Below are positions 25,001 to 38,000 of a stretch of 64,000 nt of DNA, one piece after another. Under the pieces are notes generated by a model, which did not search any database, was not told the DNA's origin, and saw only the letters and a program-made list of their open reading frames with translations. The number at the start of each line of letters is the position of its first letter. Position 1 is the first letter of the stretch. Source of the stretch: Yponomeuta sedellus (lineage: Eukaryota > Arthropoda > Insecta > Lepidoptera > Yponomeutidae); contig OW203744.1 in the NCBI GenBank assembly GCA_934045075.1, positions 4,241,501-4,305,500 on the forward strand, written 5' to 3'. The position numbers and the translations under genes were made by a program.

Positions 25001-28000
25001 GCAATTTGCTTAAGTCAGATGTCGCTGCCTGTACGTAATACAGAGAATATTGTAAAGAGGTTCGAAATTTCAGTGAAGCCGTGAGTCGCCCATTGGCTCA
25101 ATTGGTAGAGCGCTGGTAGGTACGGATAGCCAGAGGTTGCGGGTTCGAATCCCGGCATGGGTGAAATTTTTAGCCTCTAAATAGGTTTTTAAATTTGTTC
25201 CTTAGCACGGATTAGTGCATTAAAAATAAAAATAGTGAAATTATGATTCATGCAAATACGTATATTTCTAAAAAGAAGCTACTGATTTGCTTCATTACTT
25301 CATTAATAGTTTTTTTTTTGTCATTTCATCTTATTAAATTTCATTTTCATTTCATATCAATAAAAAAAATCTACTGAAGACTTGGCTGTATGGGCATAGT
25401 TCCCTTTGCCTACCAGAATGGGTGAAGAAAAAAAAATCTCTGCTTATATTCTTCAACTATAAAGTTGGCGCAATTTTCCAAGTATTAATTTTTCTTTATT
25501 AAATTGCTTAATTTTTTCGCAATTGTATTAAAAATAGTCGTTCAGTACACGTGCGGAAACGTCATTGCAACTTGTTTCGACGGTCAACCCTCGCCTTCGG
25601 CTGCGGCTCGGCTCGGGTGGACATTTGTCGGAACTCTTTGCAATGACAGCCTTTCCGCACTTGTAATGAAATATGCTATTTTAATGCTCTAACCCGTGCT
25701 AAGGACAATTTTAAAACAGAATATTGTAAAGAGCTTCCAAATTTTACTGATGCCGGTGAGTCGCCCATTAGCTCAGTTGGAAGAGCGCTGGCACGGATAG
25801 CCCGAGGTCGCGGGTTCGAATCCCGGCATGGGTGGAATTTTTAGCCTCTAATTAGGTTTTTAAAACTAGGTACATCTTATTAAAATTTGAAAATTACTTT
25901 GCGAAATTCCGCAAAAAAACCCACAAGCACCATGCGGTTAGTTAATGCACCGCCTACAAGCAAATTCGTGTACAAGTTTATCAATTTTAAGAATATAAAA
26001 GATATCGGGAAAATATGTGAGGCCGATTCACCCACAACCACCAGCCACCACAGCTTAAACTATGTTTGTTTGGTAGGTATGTTGGGTGTGTTTATCTGTG
26101 CCGAGCTTGTAATATTGTTTATTGTAATGTCTTAATGATATCGTTCGCGTTATAGTTAATTATCATCTCTGTACGTAATACAGAGAATATTGTAAAGAGG
26201 TTCGAAATTGCACTGATTCCGGTGAGTCGGCCATTAGCTCGGTTGGAAAGAGCGCTGGCACGGATAGCCCGAGGTCGCGGGTCTGAGTCCCGGCATGGGT
26301 GGAATTTTTGGCCTCTAAATAGGTTGTTAAAATTGTCCAGAATATAATTATCAATAAATAGGAAGCAAAAAAATAATTTTCTTTTAAGTCGTGAATACAG
26401 TTTTATATAGTAACTTTGCGGATATTTTTATACAGCAGCATAGTTAAAAATGCTTGTTTTTGTTTAGTTTTCCCCTTCGGCCACTTTGGAAAGCAAAGTT
26501 TCGAAACCAGTTTCGATATACATTACTTGCACAGTTGGCGGATCTGGGTGAATTTCGCCCACTATCTTTTCATTCAAATTTTAATTTATGCATGTGATTT
26601 ATTGATTTTATTTGATTCTGTCCCTTCCGCTGTTCTCGTATCTCTTAAAATATCGTTGTTTATTAATACCAGTAGGAGAACCAATGATCCCTAAGACACA
26701 GGTTTCTACTAGGGGTCAGAAGTTCGAATTGTATAATAAATAACACTGTGTACGAAAAACATGTATTTAGCTTAAGATAAAAATTGTAGACTGTACAAAT
26801 AAATTATTTTATTATTATTATCAGCACTTGCTCAGCGAATATGAACCTAACGCCCTGGTCTTCCAGGTATTTCTGGCCGAGCAGGGCTTGGCGCGGCTGG
26901 CTGAGGGCTCCGAGGGCGGCGTGACCCTCGACCCCGCTTGGCAGGAGATGCTCAACCACGCCACGTCGAGAGTCAACCAGGTACAGTGCTACACAAGAAA
27001 TAAGTCTCGCGGATGTACCTGCGCAGATGAACAAATTTTGGATGTGCGGCTAGTTGATCGACCAATCAGATAGATTCATTTTATTGCAGGCCGCGCGCCT
27101 TTGTTGCTATTGGTTGATTCAACGTCATCGATGCAGGTGACTATTAGTTTGGAAATATTAGCGTGCGCGAAATAGGTAGCGCTACTGTGGCAATCAATTC
27201 TGCACCTTAACCGTATCGGTTAAAGATCATGTTGAACGTACTTATAGCTTCGGGTACTTTCGTTACACTTCTTCCTAGTCTGCGCGAACGTAGATCCCCG
27301 AAGTGACTTTTATGATGTGTAGTACTGTGCTGGACTGTGCAGTGCACACAAAACGTTCTCTGGAGTTGGTACCTAGGGGTATGCTTGTAACGGTGCAAAC
27401 CTCTTCACATCATTTTTATTACTTTTTCTATCTATCATTTTCAAATATTTAAATTACGTCACACATTCTTCGATTTCCCTCATTTTTCATCACTACTACT
27501 TTACCCTTTGACCAGATCTGACTTTTTACCTGCTTCTCCGATTTTATCCAGTTTTCTGTTTTACTAATTTACAAATAAAACCACACCTGAAGTCGTTCCA
27601 GAGTTTATTTATTATTATAAAAGTTATACAACGTTCCATGCTCTCTCTCTCTCTGAAAGAAGGCTTGCGCCGTGCAATGAGACACATCTCACACACGTAT
27701 GTCCGCTTTAGATTATGTATACAGCATCCGGCGATTGAGGCTGGGCGCATGCTGAGACGCAGGCGACGCAGCACAGCGCAGCACTGTTAAGTACAGGGCA
27801 AGACAGTTGAGGCAGACATAGGGCCCCACCGCAAGCTGCGCCCCAACTATTCGCTCCATCCTTGACAATTGTCACCCATAATAACTCTTCCAATGTCTTT
27901 TTTGAATAGTCTGGATGATCTAATTCAATGAAATGTTGTTGTCATTGCAACAAAATTGTTAGTAAACACGCCTCGACGTGCACGCGACGCGCAGATATCT

Positions 28001-31000
28001 GTGCCGGTACTACAACGAGACGTAGAGCAGGGCGGACTCATGTCAGCGTCGCATGTGCCTGCGCCGCAGCGTACGTAGCTCAATGACGTTCCATGCTTAA
28101 CAAAATCTGCGCTGTGCTGCGTCGCCTGCGTCTCAGCATGCGCCTAGCCTTAGTAACGTCCCAGGCGGACGTACGTCGACAAAATAGGGATTTTATTAGC
28201 GATAGGCCTGATAAAAAGTACTGCTGCCGCAGCGTGCGTAGCTCAATGACGTCCCATGCTTTACAAAATCTGCGCTGCGATGTGCTGCATAGCCTGCGTC
28301 TCAGCACGCGCCCAGCCTCCCAGTCAAATAGCGAAGCGCTCGTGACCTAGTTGAACCTGGTGATTGGAAACAATTAATTGATTTAAAAACCTATTTAGAG
28401 GCTGAAAATTTCACCCATGCCGGGATTCGAACCCGCAACCTCTGGCTATCCGTACCAGCGCTCTACCAATTGAGCGATTAAATAGGTTTTTAAATTTGTT
28501 CCTTAGCACGGGTTAGTGCATAAAAAATAAAAATAGTGTAACAATTAATTGAGTTAAGCAGCAGCTACGGTCAGGTGGTGAATGGGTGACTATCACGTGA
28601 CTACAGCTAGTGGCATTTTTTGGGAGCGCTTCCGTGCATCGCAAGGCAAGTTAAGCCGTTGGTACTGGTTGTCATTTAATCGCACTTGTTAAGCCATATC
28701 AGAGCCCTTATGGCCGGCCTGATGACTTCTGACAGTAAGGCCCGCCACTGTCTTACAATCTTTCACCAACCCGGACTTGGCCCCCGTGGTGGAGTATGGA
28801 CTAACCTCCCTCGATGCAGGAAGAGATCCGTGCCCCAGCAGCGGTGATATACAAAGGGTTGAGAATACCCTCGGAAAGTACCATGAGACTGACATCTGTA
28901 TCAGGTAATAGATCTATTAATAAATATGGAACGCGCTGATAATACAGAAACGCCTTTCTTTACCGATGAGTTATCAAAACACGTTGATTGACCGTTCATG
29001 ACAGATTCTTTTTAATAAACACTAAACAACTTCCAAAAATCATTTGTGCCTGTTTTGATATAATCTAACATGAATCACCTACCAGAAACCGTTTGGAAAA
29101 TTTGTGTCTTTTAGGTATTGTCGTAGTGCAGGAAAAGGGGTATTTATTTTATTATTCCTGTTGATAAAGGCGGAGGCAGACCGTGCGAGCGCGACGGTGA
29201 CGCAACGCGCCCGCGCCGCCACGCACCGCGCCGCATCCGCTTTAGTCCAACAGCTGCAGAGCGGGCTGAAGCGGCATATAGCTAAATCTAGGTGAGTGCC
29301 CAGAGTGGGCTCGCAGCTTTATTAGTTTTTTTAAGTACGTAAATTACAGTACACTTCAGTAGAATTTATTTAATATAATTATCCTCTTTGCCGCCTTTCT
29401 ATACCACTCAAACGACTAAACTGTGTCTTGTGCGCACAGTGAGCTTGCATGTTTTTTTGAGTAAATGCATGCGAGGCCTTATGGGCGGCTTGATAACTTC
29501 TGACAGTAAGGCCCGCCACGGTCTCACAATCCTCCACCAATACGAACTTGGCCCCCGTGGTGGAGTATGGCCTAACCTTACTGCGATGCAGGAAAAGAGC
29601 CGTGCCCCAGCCGTGGGGACATACAAAGGATTAATATCATGCAAGACAATTGTATTTTTTTCTAACTCTTCCGTAGATCTTATATTTAAGGCTTTACGCG
29701 GTGCTAAAAAGACACCAATGGAAAAAACATATCTTCTTTTATAGTGCGTCTTTGGAAAAAGTGAAAATCATGAATCTTAATAAATATTAGCTCTAGAACC
29801 TACTGACAAGAACCTAGGTCCAAGAATCTAGGACTTTAAAGCAGTTTGGCCAAAAATTGCCATTTTAATCAGAAATCGTTCAAAAACCTAAGTTGACTTG
29901 GTTCTAGAATGTAAGTTCTAAAAATAGTTGTCACAGTTGTTAAGATTTCTCATGGTCACTTTTAGTTAAAAACGTCTTAGAACTCAAGTTATGATTTTTA
30001 TCCATTGATGGCGCTAGTTAGTTAGCATCTCGAAGCACCTAAAATGAAATCATGTCGTCTGTACAAACTTCATAAAATAAAATATGAGAAAATATAATAA
30101 TAATGTTGGCCTTTTTGCATCTACTTAATGAGATGATTTATACAGCGTCCGGTGGCATACTCACTCACACTAGATGGGTGAAGGGACCACTCCGACGCTG
30201 TAGTGCCTGGGACATGGAATATAATTCCTTATGAAATAGTAGATGCACCCACACCTTCGCTTGTAAATAGTTTGCACATAGTGTGTTCTCCTCCACAGGC
30301 CACCGCGGCTGCTCTGCGCCTGCTTACGCTTCGTTGGTACTGACTTTTGTATTTTTCACCTATTGCATGCTTTTTAGTACTAATTGCCCCCCTTACCCCT
30401 GTAGGTCTAAGTTAATGTATCTAGGTTTATGTAAGTTTATTATTGTATTTCATCTTCTTTTCCTGCACTACCCTTTGCCAGTCTCTTCATGAAATGAAAT
30501 GAAAAGGTTTTATTCAAAGTAGCACAGAAACTGCGGCTTAATGAACGTAACAATTCAAACTAGGTGTCCATTTCAAAATCTAGATCATATTGGAGAAAAA
30601 AAAATATTTAAAAAAATAAAAGAACCCGACTGCAGTGATAGATCAACTGAAAGGGAAAAAACAAGATAATTTTATTTTAAAATGCTAACCTCGATTCAGA
30701 AGAGATCATGCTGCTTTACTTGAGGGACCAAATGATATAACTTTATAAGCATTATTTGCTCAAACTGTTGCAGTTAATAAAATGATGCAGTCGGGACCCA
30801 TTAGAGGACTTTAAACAAACAGTAATGGGTCCCGACTGCAACATTTTATATAAAGTTATACTTATAACTACAACAGTTTGAGCAAATAATGCTTATAAAG
30901 TTATATATATATTATATAAGTTAATAAATAATCCTTTATGTTATAGTAGCCCTTTTGGCACAAAGTGTGCTTAACATATTTTTTGAACCGCGATTCAGGC

Positions 31001-34000
31001 AAGCTTAATATATCTTCAGGGATTTTATTATAGAAGCGTATACAAAGCCCCATGAAAGATGTATTAACCTTTACACCAAAGGTTAGCTGGAAGAGAATGC
31101 TTCTTGCACTAAGCACGCCCTTGCACATTTACTCATGTAATTATTGCAATAAAGAATTAAATAATAATAATAATAATTGCTAGCCTGCTATGTTTAGTGG
31201 TAGCTACTTAGCAAAGTAGCTACAATAGACACGGCATCCATCTTTCACATGCGTGCACTTAGGGCCGATTTCTGAACTGAGAATTTCACTAAGTACAGTC
31301 TGGTAGCTTTTAGAATACACCTCGAGCTCTAGAGTAGGCTTCGGTTTTCGCCGAAAGCACACGAGTGTAATACAACTTCCTGCTCGGTATACAACTTTCC
31401 TTCACTATTTTGAAAAGTTATGTAAAATTAAGTGTCATCTTCTACTCCTTCTTCTACCGGCTATATTAGTCCACTGCTGGACGTAGCCCTCCCCTAATGA
31501 GCGCCATAGCGCAAGGTAGTGCCATCATTGGGGGGGCAATGCCCATAATCCCCACGCTGGGCATGCGGGTTGGGGATCGCAGTTTGGTGGACTTGTACTG
31601 CAGGGGGCGCTGCTGCGCTGCTGGTTTGCATCCCTTAGTCGCCTTTTACGACACCCGCGGGAAGAATTTGGGTTGGTGCTATTCTCTGGGCCGACACCAC
31701 ACAGCAAATTAAGTGTCATATTAAAAACTTATTTAGAGGCTAAAAATTCCACCCATGCCGGGATTCGAACCCGCGACCTCTGGATATCCGTGCCAGCACG
31801 GGTTAGTGCATTAAAAATAAAAATAGTATAAGTGTCATATTAGTTCCGATATTTCTATTACACGAATATATCCGATTCTATCCGATAGAAGCCGAGGTAT
31901 ATTCTTAAAGTTAAGACTGTAAATACTTTAGGCGTTTCGAGCTGCTAACTAGCGCCGTCAATGGAAAAGAATCATAACTTGTTATATTTAATACGTTTTT
32001 ACCTAAAAATTAACATGAGAAATATTCACAAGTGTAACAACTATTTTTAGTAGGCACCTACATTTTAGAACCTGGGTTCAATAATGCTTTAAGCAAGGGC
32101 TTTAAACGTTTTCTCCAAAAAACGGCCGTTTTGCCGTAAACGGATCAAATTCCTTGGTTGTTGATTCTAGGTTCTTGACATTTCGCCAAAAAACGGTCGT
32201 TTTTGCCGTAAACGGATCAAAGTCCTTGGTTGTGGATTCTAAGTTCTTGACTTTACATTTGCCGCATCCACTGCAATAAATATGCCTTAACTATTTTGAT
32301 GTAGGTACATATCGTACCTGCATTGCAGTACAGGTTATAATATTAGATTTATTATGTTTTGTAATTTTCTCAATTGTCTGATTAGAGATCGCAGTGGACT
32401 GAAAGAGGATGTAGTGACTAGAATTGAGAAAGGAATGTTGCGTTGGTTTGGACATGTGGAGAGGATGAAGGAATAAAGATTGACGAAACAAATATATATT
32501 GCAAATGTGAGTGGAAGGGCTGGTGAGGGACGTCCCAGGCGGACATACATCGACCAAATAGGGGATGTATTAGCAAGGGAAGATAAAAATTACCTGGAAC
32601 CGGCGGCGTGCGTGCATCCAACGACTTATGAACGTTGATGAAGCGCAGGTGATCTGTCAGGATCGTGGCAAGTGGCAGTCCCTGGTCTCTGTCTACCCCT
32701 GTGGGATACAGGCGTCGGGTTATGTATGTATGTAATTGTGATTTACAACCCGCTGTACCCTGTTTATGTTGTTGTAAATGTAAATAAATGTTTTATCTAT
32801 CTATTTATTTACTTAGCGAAATTCTCAGTTCAGAAACTGGCCCTTACTGATTAAACTAGCCGTGATGTTTATTAAGTAAAAATGTTGTTTTTATTATGTA
32901 CAAAAATAATTAATTGGATTTGATGTGCCGGCCATGGGAGTGTTGGGAAAATATCGTAAAATCAAAAGTGGCCTGAGAAGTCTTTGCTAGATAAAGTTCA
33001 CATTTGATTTACGGTCACTAAAATTTTTGACTATGCTAGCGAGACAGTTTGCCATACGTAAAACCAGCCTTAACAGAGGAGATTGTAAATGGAAATAAAA
33101 TGTATACTCCTCTTCTTACTCTAAGCTCTTTGTGCAGATAAATTTAATGCCTAATAAATCATTTGTTGTTGTGTTGTGTGTGTCTTGTCTTTGGAATAAA
33201 CCATTCTATTCTATTCTATATTATATTCTAATTTTCAAATCAATTCGAGAAGTCCGGAGGAGTATAGTATTATTAAATTCTTTATTGTACCAGTAAAGAT
33301 TGTACAATTGGCGGGCTTAATACTTAATAGTATTTTATTCCAGCCAACCAACAGGTGACGTGGGGTAGGGGTAGTGTCAAACAGTGAGGTGATATTTTAT
33401 TGTAATTTTCTTTTTAAAACTAAACTATCCCCTCAGACATGAAAGAAATCCTTCTCTGAGACGGAAGAGGCGGATTAACTTGGCCAGAGCTACCCTCTCT
33501 TGCTACGAACAGAGATAAATGGAAAGCCGTTGTCAGCCCTAGACTACACGGAGGAGTGAAGAGACCAAAGAATAAGAAATCAATTCAAACCTAATTTATG
33601 GACACCTAAGTTGTCATCTTATCTTATCCCAGACCCTATTTTGAGCAGAAATAGTTTTAGCTCAATCAGTGGACGCCCCCAAGTTTTCATCTTATCTCAT
33701 GTCAGACCATATTTTGAAAAGAAAGAGTTTTACCTCAATCAGTGGACGCCCCCAAGTTTTCATCTTATCTCATGTCAGACCATATTTTGAAAAGAAAGAG
33801 TTATACCTCAATCAGTGGACGCCCCAAAGTTTTCATCTTATCTCATGTCAGACCATATTTTGAAAAGAAAGAGTTTTACCTCAATCAGTGGACGCCCCAA
33901 AGTTTTCATCTTATCTCATGTCAGACCATATTTTGAAAAGAAAGAGTTTTACCTCAATCAATGGACGCCCCCAAGTTTTCATCTTATCTCATGTCAGACC

Positions 34001-34971
34001 ATATTTTGAAAAGAATGAGTTTTACTTTAATCAGTGGACGCCCCCAAGTTTTCATCTTATCTCATGTCAGACCATATTTTGAAAAGAAAGAGTTTTACCT
34101 TAATCAGTGGACGCCCCCAAGTTTTCATCTTATCTCATGTCAGACCATATTTTGAAAAGAAAGAGTTTTACCTCAATCAGTGGACGCCCCAAAGTTTTCA
34201 TCTTATCTCATGTCAGACCATATTTTGAAAAGAAAGAGTTTTACCTTAATCAGTGGATGCCCCCAAGTTTTCATCTTATCTCATGTCAGACCATATTTTG
34301 AAAAGAAAGAGTTTTAGCTCAATCTGTGGACAAACCCAAGTTTTCATTTTATCTAATCTCAGACCCTATTTTGAGAAGCGTTTCAGCTCAAACAATGGAC
34401 GCCCCCAAGTTTTCATCTTATCTAATCTCAGACCTTATTCTGAGAAGCGTTTCAGCTCAATCATTGGAAGCCCCCAAGTTTTCATCTTATCTAATGTCAG
34501 GCCCTATTTTGAGAAGCGTTTCAGCTCAATCATTGGAAGCCCCAAGTTTTCATCTTATCTAATCTCAGGCCCTACTTCGAGGAAAAAGCGCGGATCAACG
34601 CTTCTCTGGAGGCCCAGAAGGCGCGCATCCAAACGCTGGAGCAGCAAGTGGCGGAGTCCAAGCAGCGGTACTCAGGAGCGCTGAGGAACCTGGAGAGGAT
34701 CTCTGAGGATATACACCGGCACCGCTCGCGCCGACACTCCGCTAGGAATAACGACAAAATTGGTATGTCCACGTTGTAGGGGCTACCAGCGGCTAACAGC
34801 GCCATCATTGGAAAGAAAAAAAGCCGGAAAAACAATGTTAAGCAATTAGTTTTTGCGAAAAATCTACGTCAAAAACCTTTTAAAAATACCTATTTTGTTG
34901 CTAAAAGTTCCACCCTGCCAGGACTTGAACCCGCGACCTCTGGCTAACCGTACTAGCGCTCTCCCAACTGA

Positions 34972-35007
<36 letters not shown>

Positions 35008-38000
35008 TCTTATCTTCCTCAGCCGATATAAAGCACTCGCCGCCGACGGACGATGGAGATACGCGGGCGAGCGACGAGAAGCTGACGGAACTATGCGCAG
35101 ACGCAGCGCGCACGGCCGACGACAACGTGCGCGAGTGGCTGCGCAGAGCAGACTGCCTGCCCGCCGACGACAACTGGACCGAGATCGATCTGGACTACTC
35201 CAGCCCGGAAGAGGTGAGACTGGAGGTTGTTGCAGGTTGAAATTGACAGAACTTGATGCAGTATTCAATTCAACTCAATTTTGTTTCAACGTAAAGAATT
35301 TACATTCTGTTTGCTGAATGTCAAAGTACAATGTAACATGGAAACGAAAGCCGTTGCCTTCGGGCCGTAGTGTAGTGGAGAAAAAGGCAGCGGGAAAAAA
35401 ACTCCGCTCCGACCATCTTTTCTCAAGTCCTCTTAAGTGTAATACATTAGATATGTACCACCTATACGTATAAGATTCCGTGATTGCCATTAATAACTTT
35501 AATGTCAAAGCATTATTACATAGGCCATGAAAACATAACATGTGCTGCGGCCAGACACACTAACAGCACTCGTTCACGAGCATAACGCAGAGGTCAGCCA
35601 TCATTAGTCTCAACCATTTATTTAAACCTAAATCTAATTTATGTACAATATTTACATAATACAAAGAATATAAAACTGAAAACAAAACTCTTATGACAAA
35701 CATTAAGCATAGACCAAGAATAAAAATATTATTTTTTTATTACGATACAGGTCTTGTATGAACACCTGTACTATAAAATAACTTTATAATCATAACGATA
35801 CACCTATACAACCTCCAGCTGGACCAAGAAGGTTGAACCTCTACTTAAAAAAAAAGGTTTCAATCATCGAGTCCGCGGCGACGCAACACGCATGCGCAAT
35901 CGATGCTTATAAATAATAAATATTCATGGACATATTGTAATATGTATATCTGTGTACAGATCTCGTTAGCCCTATACAAAGTACAACTAAATGACTTGTG
36001 TTATAGGTGGTAACTCGACGATAGATTTAATACAATAAATACATAGATAACATCCAAGACCCGAGACAAACTAGAAAAGTTCGTTTCTTAATTTGACCCG
36101 GTCGGGGATCGAACCCGAGACCTTCGGTTTTACAGCAGCGTGCAAAACCGCTGCGCCACCGAGGCCGTCAAACACCACCGAGGCTTGCGCTTTGGCGCCA
36201 ACATTTTGCATTTAAAAAAACTTTTTAATATTTAAACAAAGTTTGGTTCTGTTTAATATTATTTTATGTATTATACTATGAGAGTAGATACATAAATTAG
36301 TGTATGACACTGTACATAACTTGGTCTTATAACACTCGTGTGATACTATAAAAAACTCTCCTACGGCTCGTTTTTTTAAAACACACTCGTGTTGTAAGAA
36401 CCCTTATTATGCAACAGTATTATAATAGTACATTACACCACTAGGGTGGTAATACAAAGAAAGGCCGAGATCGCAGAAGTTTGCGGCCCGAGCTGCAAGC
36501 GAGAGACGTAAATATGCGATCGAGAGCTTTCTTTATTACCTCCCGTGTTGTGTACATCTTTTTATGTCTACACTTGGCCAGAAAGCGGCTTTTTCCGTAC
36601 GCGCAGCGTGCGGAAAAAGCCACTTTATTGCCAGGTGTGGCATAAAATAACTTTTTAATCATAACGATATACAACCTCCAACGGGACCAAGAAGGTTGAA
36701 CCTCTACTTAAAAAAAAGGTTTCTATCATCGAGTCCGCGGCGACGCAACACGTATGCGCAATCGATGCTTGCGCGTTGGCGCCAACATTTTAAAAAAACT
36801 TTTTGATATTTAAACAAAGTTTTGTTCTGTTTAATATTATTTTATGTATCATAGTATGAGAGTAGATAAAGTAGTGTATGACACTGTACATAACTTGGTC
36901 TTATAACACTCGTGTGATATAACAAAAACTCTCCTACGGCTCCTTTTTTTAAAACACCCTCGTGTTATAAGAACCCTTATTATGCAACAGTATCATAAAC
37001 TGCTATTAATTTTTGAACTAAAACTTTCGTAAGCACAACACATTGTAGACTTTTAGTCCGGATTTACTTACGGGTGTTGTTATATCGGAAAAGTCCGACC
37101 AGGTTTCGCTCCGATTCGCAGAGCTTAATCATGGTGAGCAGAGACGGAGCTCAGTGTGAGACAAGCAACCGACGACGCGAGCTCCGTCTCTGCTCACCAT
37201 GATTAAGCTCTGCGAATCGGAGCGAAACCTGGTCGGACTTTTCCCATATAACAACACCCGTAAGTAAATCCGGACTAAAAGTCTACAACTGCTATTAATT
37301 TTTCTATTCATTCATTCATTGTCCGTTTCCCGGCAGGTGAGCTTCGAGAAGTGCTCGCTGCGGCCGCGCTCTAGCTCGGACAAGTCGTCGCCGGCGTCGC
37401 CGCCCTCCCCGCGCTCGCCGCGCTCCCCGCCGGCGCCCTCGCGCGTGTCCGCTGCGTCCCCGCGCCGGATCATCGCCGGACACGACCGCACCGCAAGGCT
37501 CAGGTGGGGCTTAGCTGTCAGTAAGATTATATTCTTTTTGTTGCACAAACCCGTGCTGAGGACAGTTTTAACAACCTATTTAGAGGCTAAAAATTCCGCC
37601 CATGCCGGGTTTTTAACCCCCTAAGCCCTGAAGGTAACAGTTACTACGAGTCTTCTAAAACTATATAGATTTTGAACAAATATTTTCTTCTTGTTGTCCA
37701 AAAAATGATGAGGAAAATATTGGACCTATCTATCTATCTATAATCATCATCTAATATTGGACCTAGAACAGTAAATTTTCTGTACTTCCTACTAAGTATA
37801 TCATTGGGTGTAAATTAAGAAGTGTTCAAATGTAAATTATGAGTTGTCCTATTTCTAGGACGCCAGGGCTTAGGAGTTTAAAATTGTGCTCAGCACGGGT
37901 TAGTGCAACAAAAAGTATATAACCATGTGGGTACAGCGATATCATTCCGATGTAAAACCTATCTGCAAAGTAGGTACTCGGGGCTGCGAGTGATGCAAAT

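Larger units (their letters stand above)
31257..32850. mobile_element. Composite inverted-end element holding nested insertions
   Basis: The left end gggccgatttctgaactgag and right end ctcagttcagaaactggccc bound 1.6 kb that holds a family C repeat, a SINE, and the LINE fragment. Confidence 0.55.

Noticed and set aside
33669..34301. Repeated 64-residue open frames starting MDAPKFSSYLMSDHILKRKS
   Set aside because: They are out-of-phase readings of the 73-bp intronic array, identical only because the DNA repeats.
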